A stretch of 64,000 nt of DNA from Ianthella basta. Its lineage: Eukaryota > Porifera > Demospongiae > Verongiida > Ianthellidae. The stretch is from the NCBI GenBank assembly GCA_964019415.1, contig OZ025886.1, positions 2,985,701 through 3,049,700 on the forward strand, read 5' to 3'. Position numbers and translations under genes: made by a program. Positions within the stretch are counted from its first letter, which is position 1, and the number at the start of each line of letters is the position of its first letter. This document shows, piece after piece, positions 1 through 21,348 of this stretch. The notes beneath the pieces are model-generated. The model had not been told where the DNA came from. It saw only the letters and a list, made by a program, of their open reading frames with translations, and made no database searches.

Positions 1-744
1 AGCCCAATTACATACACATCTGTATCTCATTAACCATAGTCTAGACCACAGATGCTAGCTGTAGTAGAGGGTCCATGCATTAGACTTGCTTTATACTCAG
101 TGCATACACTCTATCATCTTAGCATAGCTTTCACTCATTCTCACCCATAATGCCCTACATTCACTTACTGTAGCATTAAATTAATGAGCATGAAGCATTT
201 TGTTTTTAGTCTCAGAATTAGAATTAAGTGTCACCTCTTTCTGGTGTGGTTCTCGCACCTTTGTAAGTGCCTCCTGTAATCCAACCAGGCTAAACTATGC
301 GATTTCTATATATAGGGCATGTCTAAATGTGGAAGAATGCACTGCATCAAGTTAGTATATGAAGTGTGATGATTGCTTTTAGCATGATGAGTCTTTCAGA
401 GTACATAGCACAGAGGTATTGAATTGCTGACAGAGTGTTGGCACCCCAGCTGTGGTATGCCCGGTATTGGTGTAACATGATCCCAGGTAAGCTTGTACTG
501 TACTGTATGTGCACGTGCATACAAGCATGCACACATACATAGAGTACAGGCATGTGCCACCAGGACAGCCTTCCATAGACCTCTTGTTATGGACTGATAA
601 CATGCTTCAGTACACAGTACATTGTATGGCGTTGAAGTGTGTATTTCAATGAGTGTACTGACTGGTGTACAGTGGTCATCTTCATCATAAGCATTTTTGC
701 GTTACAAACTGTTACTAAGCACACTTGCATGCACTACAGTTAAG
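1..744. other. Non-coding stretch, no gene seen
   Basis: AT-rich sequence with only short random reading frames. I see no domain, RNA gene or clear repeat. Confidence 0.5.
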
Positions 745-1700
745 TAAGGTTCGCTTGTGCCGTTTCAACAATTCTTCTTGTCAATTTGTCCCACTCAGTT
801 CTGTCTGTTGCCAGTTGTCTCAGGTGCTCGAGGTCATCTTTGATACGCAACTACAGATGGCATCCGCAGGTTTGTAGGTCAGCATTGAGTACCACTGGTA
901 GTGTGGTCCGTGGTCACCCTCTCCAGCACGGCACACTAGTGGGTGGTTGAAAGCACCTGTCGATTGCCATCTGCACTGGTACGTTTCTGGGCATCCTCAG
1001 TACATGACCAAATAGTCTCCATCAGGCCTCTGTGATTTTAATGCTGAGAGGTTCACAGTGGCAACGTTGGTACAAGGCTTTGTTTGAAATAGTTTGCGGC
1101 CACTGAATTCCCAACAGATGTTTAAGTTGGGTGCAGTGAAACGAATCCAATCGTTCGCTCTCAGCTTGTGTTAGATCACAAGTGCCCATGTTGTAAGTGA
1201 GGACAGGTACAATGAAAGCATTGTAAAGGCAGAGGCGCAGTGCTTCACTGACATGTTGTCGTTGCAACCACAATGTCTACATCTGGCGAAATACCACGAG
1301 AGCCAGCTGTTTTCTGCGTGCCACATCTTCTGCATCTCCCAATAGTGATCCAAGCATCTTGGTCATCCTCCATACTTCTGCCACTTTATCTGTCTCTCGT
1401 CTCATGGAGGTTCTCTCCGTCTTACTCTCATTGACCACGAGGAACCAGCGTCTTAGACACAATGGTGTGATGCTTTCCACTTGATCTAGAAGGGCACGGC
1501 TGTAGCTCACAAAGTTCACTTCATCTGCATAAGCAATGTCCAAGGGCAGATCTATGTCTGTTTGAGGGCCTGTGGTAGCATCTGTTGTAAGTCACGTGGG
1601 GCTGCTTCTAGGTACACAATGAATTTAACAGGTGACAGGCTATCTCCTTGAGGGGTGCCAATAGTGGTGTTAAATGCTGCACACCTCCCTTTCGCCAGTC
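745..1700 (-). mobile_element. Decayed LINE reverse transcriptase, C-terminal part
   Basis: Minus-strand relic of a non-LTR retrotransposon. Reading from about 1680 downwards, the conserved block GTPQGDSLSP is visible, then a degenerate catalytic box (YADEVNF where YADD is normal), then the C-terminal segments ALRLCLYNAFIVPVLTYN and LFGHVLRMPRNVPVQMAIDR. These lie in more than one frame and are interrupted by stops, so the element is dead. The 5' part of the ORF (endonuclease, first RT blocks) is absent. The clade was not determined; the C-terminal layout resembles LINEs common in marine invertebrates. Confidence 0.85.
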
Positions 1701-1730
1701 GATTTGCGATGAGTAAGTAGTATTCTTGAA

Positions 1731-1957
1731 CAAACAGGGGATATCAGAAAGGGTTGGTTCTCTAATACCAGCTTCACAACAGGTTGAAAACCTTGCTGAC
1801 GTTTCGACCAGATGCTCTGGTCTTCTTCAGGGCGAAGATCTATCTTCGCCCTTCGTGGCTAACCTATCATACTTTTATCTACTTATTACTTATCTACTTA
1901 TTATTTACTTTTATCATACTAGCCAGCTGAGAAGCCCTCACTTCAAACAGGGGATAT
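1731..1957. mobile_element. SINE-like element, copy 1, with 14-bp target duplication
   Basis: A roughly 199-bp body (1745-1943) is flanked by the direct repeat caaacaggggatat at 1731-1744 and 1944-1957. Its first about 90 bp and last about 22 bp match the element at 37,738-37,946; the middles differ. The body contains the motif gacgtttcgaccagatgctc. The long target duplication points to target-primed reverse transcription. There is no coding capacity and no poly(A) tail. The 3' end reads gagaagccctcactt. Confidence 0.75.
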
Positions 1958-1986
1958 GGTGCCCATGGATAGGGGCAACTCATTGA

Positions 1987-2600
1987 AGATGAACAGCTCA
2001 GACTAGGAAGTGGTGTTAGCGTTGTTGCTTTATCAGCAGTCTAGTTTCATCTCTGTAATGTCTCTTTTACCATATGTGTGTAGTATTGTACTGTGTATAT
2101 GATATTGTACTGTGTGTGTGGTATTGTACGTACATGGAATGTATCCCCTTCGTGGCTAACCTATCATACTTTTCAATTCATGTTTTGTCATCTGTCATTT
2201 GTCAACATTTCATTGATAGAACCCTTTTACTGTTTGGTTTGTGCTGTATGCGTGGCCGTTTTATTAGCTTTACTGTAAATGTGTATTGTACTGTTGCTTG
2301 GTAGCTCTGTAACTATTGGGGTCAACGACCGTGTTATGTGGTATGTGTGCATACTTTCGTTAAGATACAGTTGACACTGCAACAAAGGAATCGTGTGGGG
2401 AAAGGGATGTGTACGCTGTAGGCTACTGTGGTTCTCTCAGGATGAACATACGTATTCATATAAGCTAGTTTGTTATCAGGGTTCAATCTACTGGGGAAGG
2501 GGGAGTGGGAGGGCAGGGGGAAGCTTCCCCCCCAAACACTCCAGCTTCCCCCCCCTTGGAGGCATATACTTTGGGCACTACATCTTCCCCACAAAAGTTA
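1987..2600. other. Non-coding stretch with small repeats
   Basis: No gene is seen. A 28-bp segment at about 2148-2175 repeats part of the SINE-like element next door (cttcgtggctaacctatcat). A G-rich then C-rich block lies at about 2490-2590. Confidence 0.5.
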
Positions 2601-2609
2601 TAGCTTACA

Positions 2610-2690
2610 GAGATAGCATTCTGGGCATTTTTGTGAGTACAGACACTTTTCAAGAAGGCAGGATGCATTTGGTCATTCAGAGGTTAATAC
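2610..2690 (+). pseudogene. POLR1A exon-23 relic
   Basis: About 80 bp on the plus strand match minus-strand exon 23 of the intact POLR1A gene (35,300-35,210) and its donor side. Shared stretches include tttgtgagtacagacac and atttggtc followed by cagaggtt. The copy has substitutions and small gaps and no open frame of useful length. It marks the outermost recognisable trace of the inverted duplication that also carries filamin copy A. Confidence 0.65.
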
Positions 2691-2699
2691 CATAGCTTG

Positions 2700-4100
2700 G
2701 GTACGAGGCTAGTGATACCACTGCTTACTTGTTATGGGCCAATGACATGCACTCTATCTCAGCAAACATTACACTGTATTCTTCAGCAAGAATGCCCTAT
2801 GTTAATATCTGATTGGTGTATTGTGGTGGGAGACTAATACATTCATAGTAGCTTTGCACACACTAGCCAGCAGTTTGAACAACACTTCAGATGTTTTGGT
2901 GTCTTTGTGGACACCTTCAGCAGTGAATGACTAGCAGAAACACCCATGGCCATAACGTATTCGTACCTCCAATCACCTCCTGTCACCACACTTTATTTTA
3001 GCAGTCTGAGCATTTGTGTTAACCATTCACTGATGAAGGTGTCTGTATTGACAGCGAAATGTCTGAACTGTTGCTTGAACCATTGACTAATGTGTACAGA
3101 GTGACGATAAATGACTTTCCTAGCCATTCGGACTAAAGAACTGATTCGCTTCTATTTGTGAGACGTGAGGCCTTCCTGCTTGACCGAGTGCCCCTACAAT
3201 CTTGGTAGAGATGTTGGGTCAACCTTTGGCACATGCCCATGTGTTCATTCTGCATAGTCAGGCATGACATTACTTCTCTGACGCATGTCTGTGTACTCTG
3301 GCAAGAGGTTTCTTAATTTGCATGGGAAGACCTTCTAGGCAGTTTCTGCTCCTTGTCAGTGGAGCAGGAACACAGTGTTTCTTAAACCAGTCATTTTCCT
3401 GTACCTCAGCCAAGGCAACTGAGGTAAAGATTAGAGGTACATTGCCTGTTTCCTTTAACCTGCAGTGTTCCAAGGACCAGTGAGCATGCCACCACTGCCC
3501 ATGGACAAGGCAGCTCTCAGTATTTGAAACAGTTCGCTCAACCATTTTAGCAAGGTATTGTCCATTTGTTGCTCCATGTGTAGCCCCTGCTTTACTGCCT
3601 GCTTGACCATGTGTAGTGTGGTGCCACTTTGCTGTGCTTGTTTGTCCTGGCATAACTGTGCGGTCCTTTTGTGCGTAGTTCTATACTAACTACTACTAAC
3701 TGCCTCATTGTGTGGGAATGCTTTCATGAATTCAGAAACACACTGTTATGATTGCAGCATGTTGTCCCATTGAACAACTGAATAAGCACATTTTAGGCAC
3801 TCTCAGTATATAGATACCTGTGTGTATGTTCAGTACAGGTACATATATGTTGGTGTGACCATGTGCCACTTCAAAGGCATGTTGTAATGGATGCCTGTTC
3901 AAAGACTCTCCTTTCCATGTCTCTCTCCTCTCCTCCTAGAGGCAAATTGATCATGAGCAGATATGTAGCAGAATCAGATTACTGATTGCGGGCTGTTTCA
4001 GCCTTTGTTTCAACAAAAGTATGCTACAATCAGTTGATCAATTGATTCTGCTATGTACGTATTCTACTGACAATCAATTTGTCTTTATCTCAAATCATGT
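2700..4100. other. Non-coding stretch with a small foldback
   Basis: A 127-codon frame on the minus strand (3653-3270) shows no recognisable domain and is not called a gene. At about 3947-4085 two arms containing tagcagaatca pair over about 30 bp, ending in aaattgat / atcaattt, which suggests a small terminal-inverted-repeat element. At 3033-3058 there is a ctgatgaagg...gcgaaa motif like the one in the SINE-like family. Confidence 0.4.
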
Positions 4101-4185
4101 ATGATGAGCCTTTACAACATTTTATTGACAGACCTGTCAAGGATGTGCACCAGCCTCAGTAAGTGTGTAGTGTGGATGTGCTTGA

Positions 4186-4290
4186 TGAAGTAGATGGCTT
4201 GCTGTACTTCGCCATGTGGGTCACTGTGTTCCTGGCCATGTTGCAAATGCAAGCTTTGTGATGACCCTCTACTGAATGAGAAGGGTTCTT
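4186..4290 (+). pseudogene. Relic of POLR1A intron 27
   Basis: This segment matches the minus strand at 32,757-32,663, the intron between POLR1A exons 27 and 28. Shared words include gccatgtgggtcactgtg, ttcctggccatg and gatgaccct followed by actgaatg. It lies between the exon-23 and exon-40 relics, as expected for a decayed arm of the inverted duplication. Confidence 0.6.
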
Positions 4291-4399
4291 CCACTGATAC
4301 CAGCTTCAAAATGGTGTTGGAAGCGTGCTGAAGGTTTACCCAAGCATACGCCCCACATGTACCCCTGCTGAGCTCATAGGCATTGGGTTACAATAGGGT

Positions 4400-4715
4400 C
4401 TGTCTGATCCTGAATAGCCCACACCTGGAGCGCCCCCTCTACAGATGGAATGCGCAACTAATGTGGGCTGCGGTTTACATATATGTATAGCAACAGCACA
4501 CGTCATTGATTACCTGGTTTAAGGGTTTAACCTAGCCCTTGCTTTCCCACGCCCTCCTGTGATCCTAGAAAGACACGCAACAAACACGGCCCACCTGCTA
4601 GCATGACATCATGCAGATGGAGTTAAACATAGCTAGCAACAGCAGCTGGTGGCGGCTGTGACAACAGGCAACAATGTGTGTGCTACTTGTTCTATACCAA
4701 TCCAACTCTTTCTCA
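4400..4715. repeat. Segment related to 31,890-32,235, same orientation
   Basis: Patchy similarity to the region spanning POLR1A exon 29 and the intron next to it, including acagatggaatgc, ctttcccac, aacagcagc and caacaggcaacaatgtgtg. Unlike the rest of this arm, it reads in the same direction as the intact gene, so a local inversion or a separate dispersed repeat is needed to explain it. Confidence 0.5.
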
Positions 4716-4719
4716 TAAG

Positions 4720-5245
4720 TGGCTTTTGGCTGTGTACCTCTTGGTGTCTTTTGTGCAGCTAGTCATGTGTACTTGATTACACCTAGGAGCAGTATGTGTG
4801 GGCTATGTCTTCCATTTGAGCCATCCCCCACTCCACCCTCCACCACCCACACTCACAACGCCATGTCTGGACTGACCTTCTTCTGTTGCAGCAGTAACAA
4901 TGTAAGCTGTTTACACCGGGCCACAGCAGGTGTTGTGTGTGTGTGTGGGGGGGGGGGGGAGGGGGGAGGGATCTTGATGTACTGTACTTGCCAATACAGT
5001 ACCATCAGGAACAGTATTATGTATCCATGCAATAACAGACATGTGGCTATTGAATAAGAGACTGCTTGCATGGTCATTATGATACCCTCCCAGTGTAAAC
5101 CTACTCTAATCGCACATGCCAGACTGCTCCTGCAAAGTGATCTGGCCACGTCAGATTAGTGTAGGCCAGCACTTGATCTGACACAGTCTTAATTCAGTCT
5201 CTCTTTGTGTGCATATGTGTACGTTCGTGTATCTCTCTATAGATC
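4720..5245. other. Non-coding stretch
   Basis: Contains a short poly-G run at about 4948-4970 preceded by (GT)n. No gene or clear element is seen. Confidence 0.5.
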
Positions 5246-5246
5246 C

Positions 5247-5262
5247 CGTTACCATGGTAACG
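5247..5262. promoter_or_regulatory. Perfect palindrome matching an RFX X-box
   Basis: The 16-base palindrome cgttaccatggtaacg contains GTTACC-AT-GGTAAC, which fits the known X-box consensus of RFX transcription factors (GTNRCC, spacer, RGYAAC). It opens a CpG-rich stretch (5247-5860) that stands out from its CpG-poor surroundings. Binding and any target gene are inference; the next intact plus-strand gene starts 2.1 kb away. Confidence 0.45.
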
Positions 5263-5350
5263 TGCGTCTAAACGATGTTTCTAAACGTCGTAGACACCCG
5301 GGTGTTGTTTCACGCCGTGGTCTATTTCGTCTAGCCGTGTTCTAATTCGA

Positions 5351-5458
5351 CGCGCGGCGTTCGCGCCTATGCTCTAAATGCCGATTTAGAGCATGGGCAT
5401 GGCACGCACGGCGTTCGCGCCTATGCTCTAAATGCCGATTTAGAGCATGGGCGTGGCA
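5351..5458. repeat. Two tandem 54-bp CpG-rich repeats with hairpins
   Basis: The unit begins cgcgcggcgttcgcgcc at 5351 and cgcacggcgttcgcgcc at 5405. Each copy holds a 9-bp hairpin, gctctaaat-gccg-atttagagc. The copies differ at very few positions, so the duplication is recent. Confidence 0.85.
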
Positions 5459-5890
5459 GAGAAACTGCAGCTGTGATAAGCAATAGTAGCTAACGCCACA
5501 ACATACGATGCACAGTTCGCCCGGCTCACTTGTTTTGCCGAGAAACAGGATAAAGCGACAATGCGGCTACGAACCAAAGCTGAGAAAGGAAGTGGTTAGC
5601 TACAAGCTGGGGTACAAGCTTTGGTTAAAGACACCGCTCTGTGAAACGCTGTGACTGACGTGACTGACAGTGAGTGAGCTCACGCTTAGCTGACGCGCCG
5701 CATCCACTGCCGACCTGTAGGGAATGTCCGCTGCGAGATGAACAGCCCAAATTAAGACCCGAATTACACGACGTTTTCTCCGACTGTTAGGAGTAGCTAG
5801 CTACTTCCGGAAGACGCGTGATGACGCAAGTACGAGTAGGTAAACTGATTCGCTGCCACCTCCTTGCCCAATCATTGGGATCTATAACAC

Positions 5891-6004
5891 TTAAAGGCTG
5901 ACCAATCGGTGTCTCTGAAGATTTAGACCACTCGGCACTCGGGCGCTTCGCGTCCTCGTGCCTCGAGCTCTAAATCTCAGAGACACCTCTTGGTCAGCAT
6001 TTAA
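5891..6004. mobile_element. 106-bp foldback element flanked by TTAA
   Basis: TTAA at 5891-5894 and 6001-6004 flanks a body (5895-6000) that is almost entirely an inverted repeat. One arm runs ggctgaccaa...gtgtctctga...actcgggcgc; the other gcgtcctcgtgc...tcagagacacc...ttggtcagc. The loop is very short. A TTAA target site is typical of piggyBac-type non-autonomous elements; assignment to that superfamily is inference. It sits just before the broken POLR1A relic. Confidence 0.65.
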
Positions 6005-6015
6005 CTATTACATAA

Positions 6016-7150
6016 ACCACCATGTAGCCCTCATTGCTGATTACATGACATTTGAGGGAACATACAAACCTTTCAACAGGATTGGCATGGAAGCCAGCAG
6101 CTCTCCCTTTCAGAAGATGAGCTTTGAGACTACCATGCATTTCCTCCGTGGTACTGCTCTCTCCCAATCAAAGAGCACGGGTTCACACTACAGAAACAAG
6201 CCTTCAGAAATGCCCTCTGCCTGCGCTACGGATGGAAGCCTCTCAGACTCCCAGCTCACTGCTCATGTGGTGCACCCTTTACAACAGAACACACCTTCAG
6301 CTGCTCAAAGGGAGCATTTCCATCCATCAGACATGACAGAATCAGAGACATCACTGCCCAGCTCTTAACGAAGACATGCCATAATGTAGAAGTTGAGCCA
6401 CATCTCCAAGCACTGGCCGGCGAAACTTTCAATGAGAGAACAGCCAACACAGAGGACAATGCCAGACTGGATGTCAAAGCGCAAGGTTTCTGGGGAAGCA
6501 ATAGGGAGATCGCATTCTTTGATGTAAGGGTGTTTAACCCATACGCGTCTTCTAATTGCTCAGGAACAATAGCAGCAAGTTACAGACGACATGAAAAGGA
6601 GAAAAGAAGGGCATATGAAAGAAGAGTGATAGAAGTTGAGCATGCTTCATTTACCCCTATTGTCCTCTCCACGACTGGTGGCTGGGGTCCCTCAGCATCC
6701 ATTGTGTTCAAGAGGCTGGCTTCCATGATCTCAGAGAAACACTCCTCCTCGTACAGCTCCACAATGAAGATGATCCGCAGCAAAGTCGCCTTCTCGCTCA
6801 TTGATTCGGCAATCATTTGCTTGAGAGGAGCAAGATTGTCTTTCCACAGACCCGTGAAAGCACTCAGCCTGATCGACAACCCCATTGACCTTATGGTCAA
6901 CGAGGGGCAGATCTAACTACATGATGGACTAATTGCAGACTAATTGCTTGCAAAACACAATGACCATGTCATGATCTTTATACCTTGCATTATGCTGTAT
7001 ATATGTTATCTGTAGGCAGTGCGCATGTGTGCCTACTTTGCTTTATTAATAATGGGTTTTCACACTTAATTTCAGGAGACACAGACTTGCTGCAGTCACC
7101 GTCCGCACGCCTAGTTACCGGAAGAGTGGTGCACGGCGGCACAGCCTCTC
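6016..7150 (+). pseudogene. POLR1A last-exon relic, split by a LINE
   Basis: Plus-strand copy of the last POLR1A exon. Part one (6016-6163) encodes LIADYMTFEGTYKPFNRIGM and onwards to MHFLRGTA; part two (about 7071-7150) encodes GDTDLLQSPSARLVTGRVVH. The intact gene has these parts contiguous in exon 40 (28,614-28,312). The 5' end of the exon is missing. The reading frame is broken by the 0.9-kb LINE insertion, and the C-terminal residues after GGT are lost. Nucleotide match to the intact exon is high, so decay is fairly recent. Confidence 0.9.
6164..7070 (+). mobile_element. 5'-truncated LINE 3' end with CCHC knuckle and nuclease-like domain
   Basis: Inserted inside the POLR1A relic. From the left junction a frame stays open for about 250 codons to the stop at 6914-6916. 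It starts SLPIKEHGF, continues with ALCLRYGW, then a zinc-knuckle pattern CSCG...H....C, then RHDRIRDI, RLDVKAQGFWG and AFFDVRVFNP. The last motif looks like the PD-(D/E)XK nuclease core found near the C-terminus of some non-LTR retrotransposons; the exact clade is uncertain. A 3' UTR follows to about 7070. There is no clear target duplication. The preserved frame suggests a young insertion. Confidence 0.85.
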
Positions 7151-7343
7151 AGGCCATTGATCACGTGCTACATACGATATGTTGACATAATCTGACAGAT
7201 GTAGTTATAGCTGGAATCGATTGGTATGCTGGCACATTGTAAAGTTTGCATATTTATTCGACCAGACTGTTACCAGACAGCACGCCCTGCACCTGCAACT
7301 AGCTCACCCGTCTGTCACTCAGCGTCTGTGTGCCGGCGACACC

Positions 7344-18477
<11,134 letters not shown>

Positions 18478-18519
18478 CACTTTGCATCTAGGCATCTAGA
18501 TAGCTGTTTGACTCACTAG

Positions 18520-21308
18520 TTATCAACTGTAGGCAGAAACTGTATACTATATGAACAGTATAACGTAGGTGATCGAACATGGTAGTAGTATGTAGAGCTT
18601 ACCCTACACATGAACTGTATTAGCTGCGACCTCTGGTATAGAATTCATCAATTAGTGTTGTATCAATAGTACCTTCCCATACTCATGAGCTGCACTTAGA
18701 AGTACTAGCCAACAATGTGTGGCATTGCCAAACTCGCTGTGTGTCTCTTAAAGCATCTATCCTGCATGTACTAGCAGATGATGCAAAGATGTGTGGTGCA
18801 TGGTACAGCTGCAGTGTCACTTTTCCAAAATAACAAACAAGATCGATGCGCAGATGGCACTGAAGCTTTAGGACACATGCTATTATTCTCCACAGCACTG
18901 TAAGTACAGAAGCAAGACAAGGAGTTACCAAAAATGCTCAACATTGTATGGAATGATGGGATGCTGGCTCTGTATCTTCATACACAGCTGACAGTTCTTC
19001 ATATAGGGGAATCTTCATTTGCTGGGTTTATCATTAGGGACTGTGTAGAAGTATTGTATAGCTATACAGTAGCACTATTTACATTTCCAATTGCAACATA
19101 ACTATATCCCATACAAAGAGCACTGCTGTGCTGCCTGACAGTGGATTAAGCAAGCTAGTAGGTCTTGTGTACATAAGGCATATTAGAATTTGTAATAGTG
19201 CTGGAATATTTTGTTGTAAATGTGAATGTGAGTTGAGGATTCTGTGCAGGCAACATGATCACAAGGTAGGTTCATCTCCCCACATGCTTTGCGGAACCTA
19301 ACAAACTGTGATATAATAACTATAGCTTGCACAATGTCACATGCAGTCACTGTAGATGCAACACTCAAATCATATATGCAGGAGCAAAGTCGCACACACT
19401 TCTCTCAAGGTTTGCATTTTGATGTGCATTACTGCAGTCATGCATGCAGCAATATGCCAGACCATGCATCATTTTGTTTGAATGCCAAAGTTAATATAGC
19501 ATGTTGTGTAGATACACTGTAAGGCAATTCAAGATGTGGTGAGAGGAAGCTTAATTAACAAATAGGCTGCAACCAATGAATGACCAATGTTCTGTCATGG
19601 AATTTCAGTCACTGACAAGCCAATGGCACTAGCAACATTCAACTCCATTAACTTCCCTTAACACGTTATTGTATAGCTTTGCCATACATACATTACATAC
19701 AATGTTTCCTTTCTTTAACCTGATTTACTGTTTGTGTTAACTAGCTTGTTGTTACTGTGTGTACTCATTTCAAATTATGCTGAGTTTGCATTGTTTGCAC
19801 TAATAATATCTTCCTGATCAATGAATTAACAACTATCATTTCCTCAGACCCAAATCCTTTCTTTTCTTATTTCCTTTGTTCTTTGTTGTATCTGTTCTGG
19901 GTGCCACTAAGAGTAGCCACATGGGGCTAATGGCCTAAACTAGGTAAGGCTCCATATCTGTATCCATAAGGCCAGCTCACAAACACCTTAGTAGCATACT
20001 GCAGATATGTGTATATGCACAGTATGTGATAGAGAGGTTCATATGCACCAGCCAAAATGGCCAACTGTTTTTCAATGTTGTGGTAACATCCAACTATGTA
20101 CTGCACGTACATATGCATTACACATACCTCTATCATAACAAGAGGAGTGGAGCACTTATGCATTCAAATACAGTAGGTGATGTTGATTTGTAGTACACAT
20201 AAGTGATGTGATGACAGCTAGGTGACAGTTCTGTTTAGACAGGTAGCATAGATGATGACCATTGGTATAAAACTATGACAGTGAATATGTATGTATAACA
20301 ATATCGTTAACAGCATACTACAAGTCAGATTACAGTAGGAAGTGGAGAATTGTGCTGTAAGTTGTCAAAGTCTACTCTGAAAGTGCTGTGTGCCCTCTGA
20401 GCAGAGAACCCAATTGCAATGTACTGTACTCTTTTGGGCAATCATGCAGAACAAGGGATTCAATACACACACACCAGCGCTGACTGATCATGAGCACCAC
20501 TGTCTGCTTCAGAGTGGTGATGCGATCGTGCATCTGCTCTGACAGAGCTCACATGGTCCATAGCTCACCAAGTGGGCTACCCAAGGCAGGCCTCCTGACA
20601 CCCACCCCTTGTGACCACATGGTGCCTCCTATGAAGAGCTAGTACTTACGTCCAGTGCTACCCATATCCATGCAAATATCTGGAACCATAAAAAGGGGAC
20701 TCTGCCCTGAAAATACACGGTACTTTTGGGCTACTTTTGACGTGTTGTTTTCTCCTTAAATTAAATTGCTCCCTATCATAACCTGATTTACTGTACTTCG
20801 TTGTAATGATACGTATTCATTGTCTTGTTTTGCTGTAGACTAATGGTCATGACATCATCTACTGTCACTATCGCTTATGTATATGCAGACTGCTCCACTT
20901 ATCATTCCCTGATGAAGGTATAAAGCTACAGTACGTGCTACTGATGTGTTGGCCAACATTTTGCTAGTGTCTATAGACCATGCAGTATCCCAATCATGTC
21001 TAATTCACCCAGCTACTTGGGCTTTTCAAGCTGTCTATAGAGATAGAGTAATGCTGTGTAGTGTGACATACTGGCCATATATTGTATACTACTACATACG
21101 TATGTACAGTGTAGTACTAGGCATACAAGAATTATATAATCTGTAACAAGCTACAGATATAAGACTGGGAGTTACAGATTATAAGAATGAATTCTATGAC
21201 TTACAGTAGAACAGAAGCTACATACATAGTACAGAGTTCACATGAAATGTGAAATGTTCTAACATGAAAATAGGTTAATTAGGTTCCATTAATCCTGATT
21301 GGCCATGT
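18520..21308. other. Spacer between the two filamin arms
   Basis: The arms match up to the shared 3' flank (gactcacta at about 18,511-18,519 and its complement at about 21,309-21,317) and then diverge. Only short frames without domains occur here. This unique centre separates the convergent 3' ends of the two filamin genes. Confidence 0.6.
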
Positions 21309-21348
21309 AGTGAGTCAAACAGCTATCTAGATGCCTAGATGCAAAGTG

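Noticed and set aside
3270..3653. 127-codon minus-strand frame
   Set aside because: No recognisable domain, no splice context and no paralogue in the window; left as non-coding.
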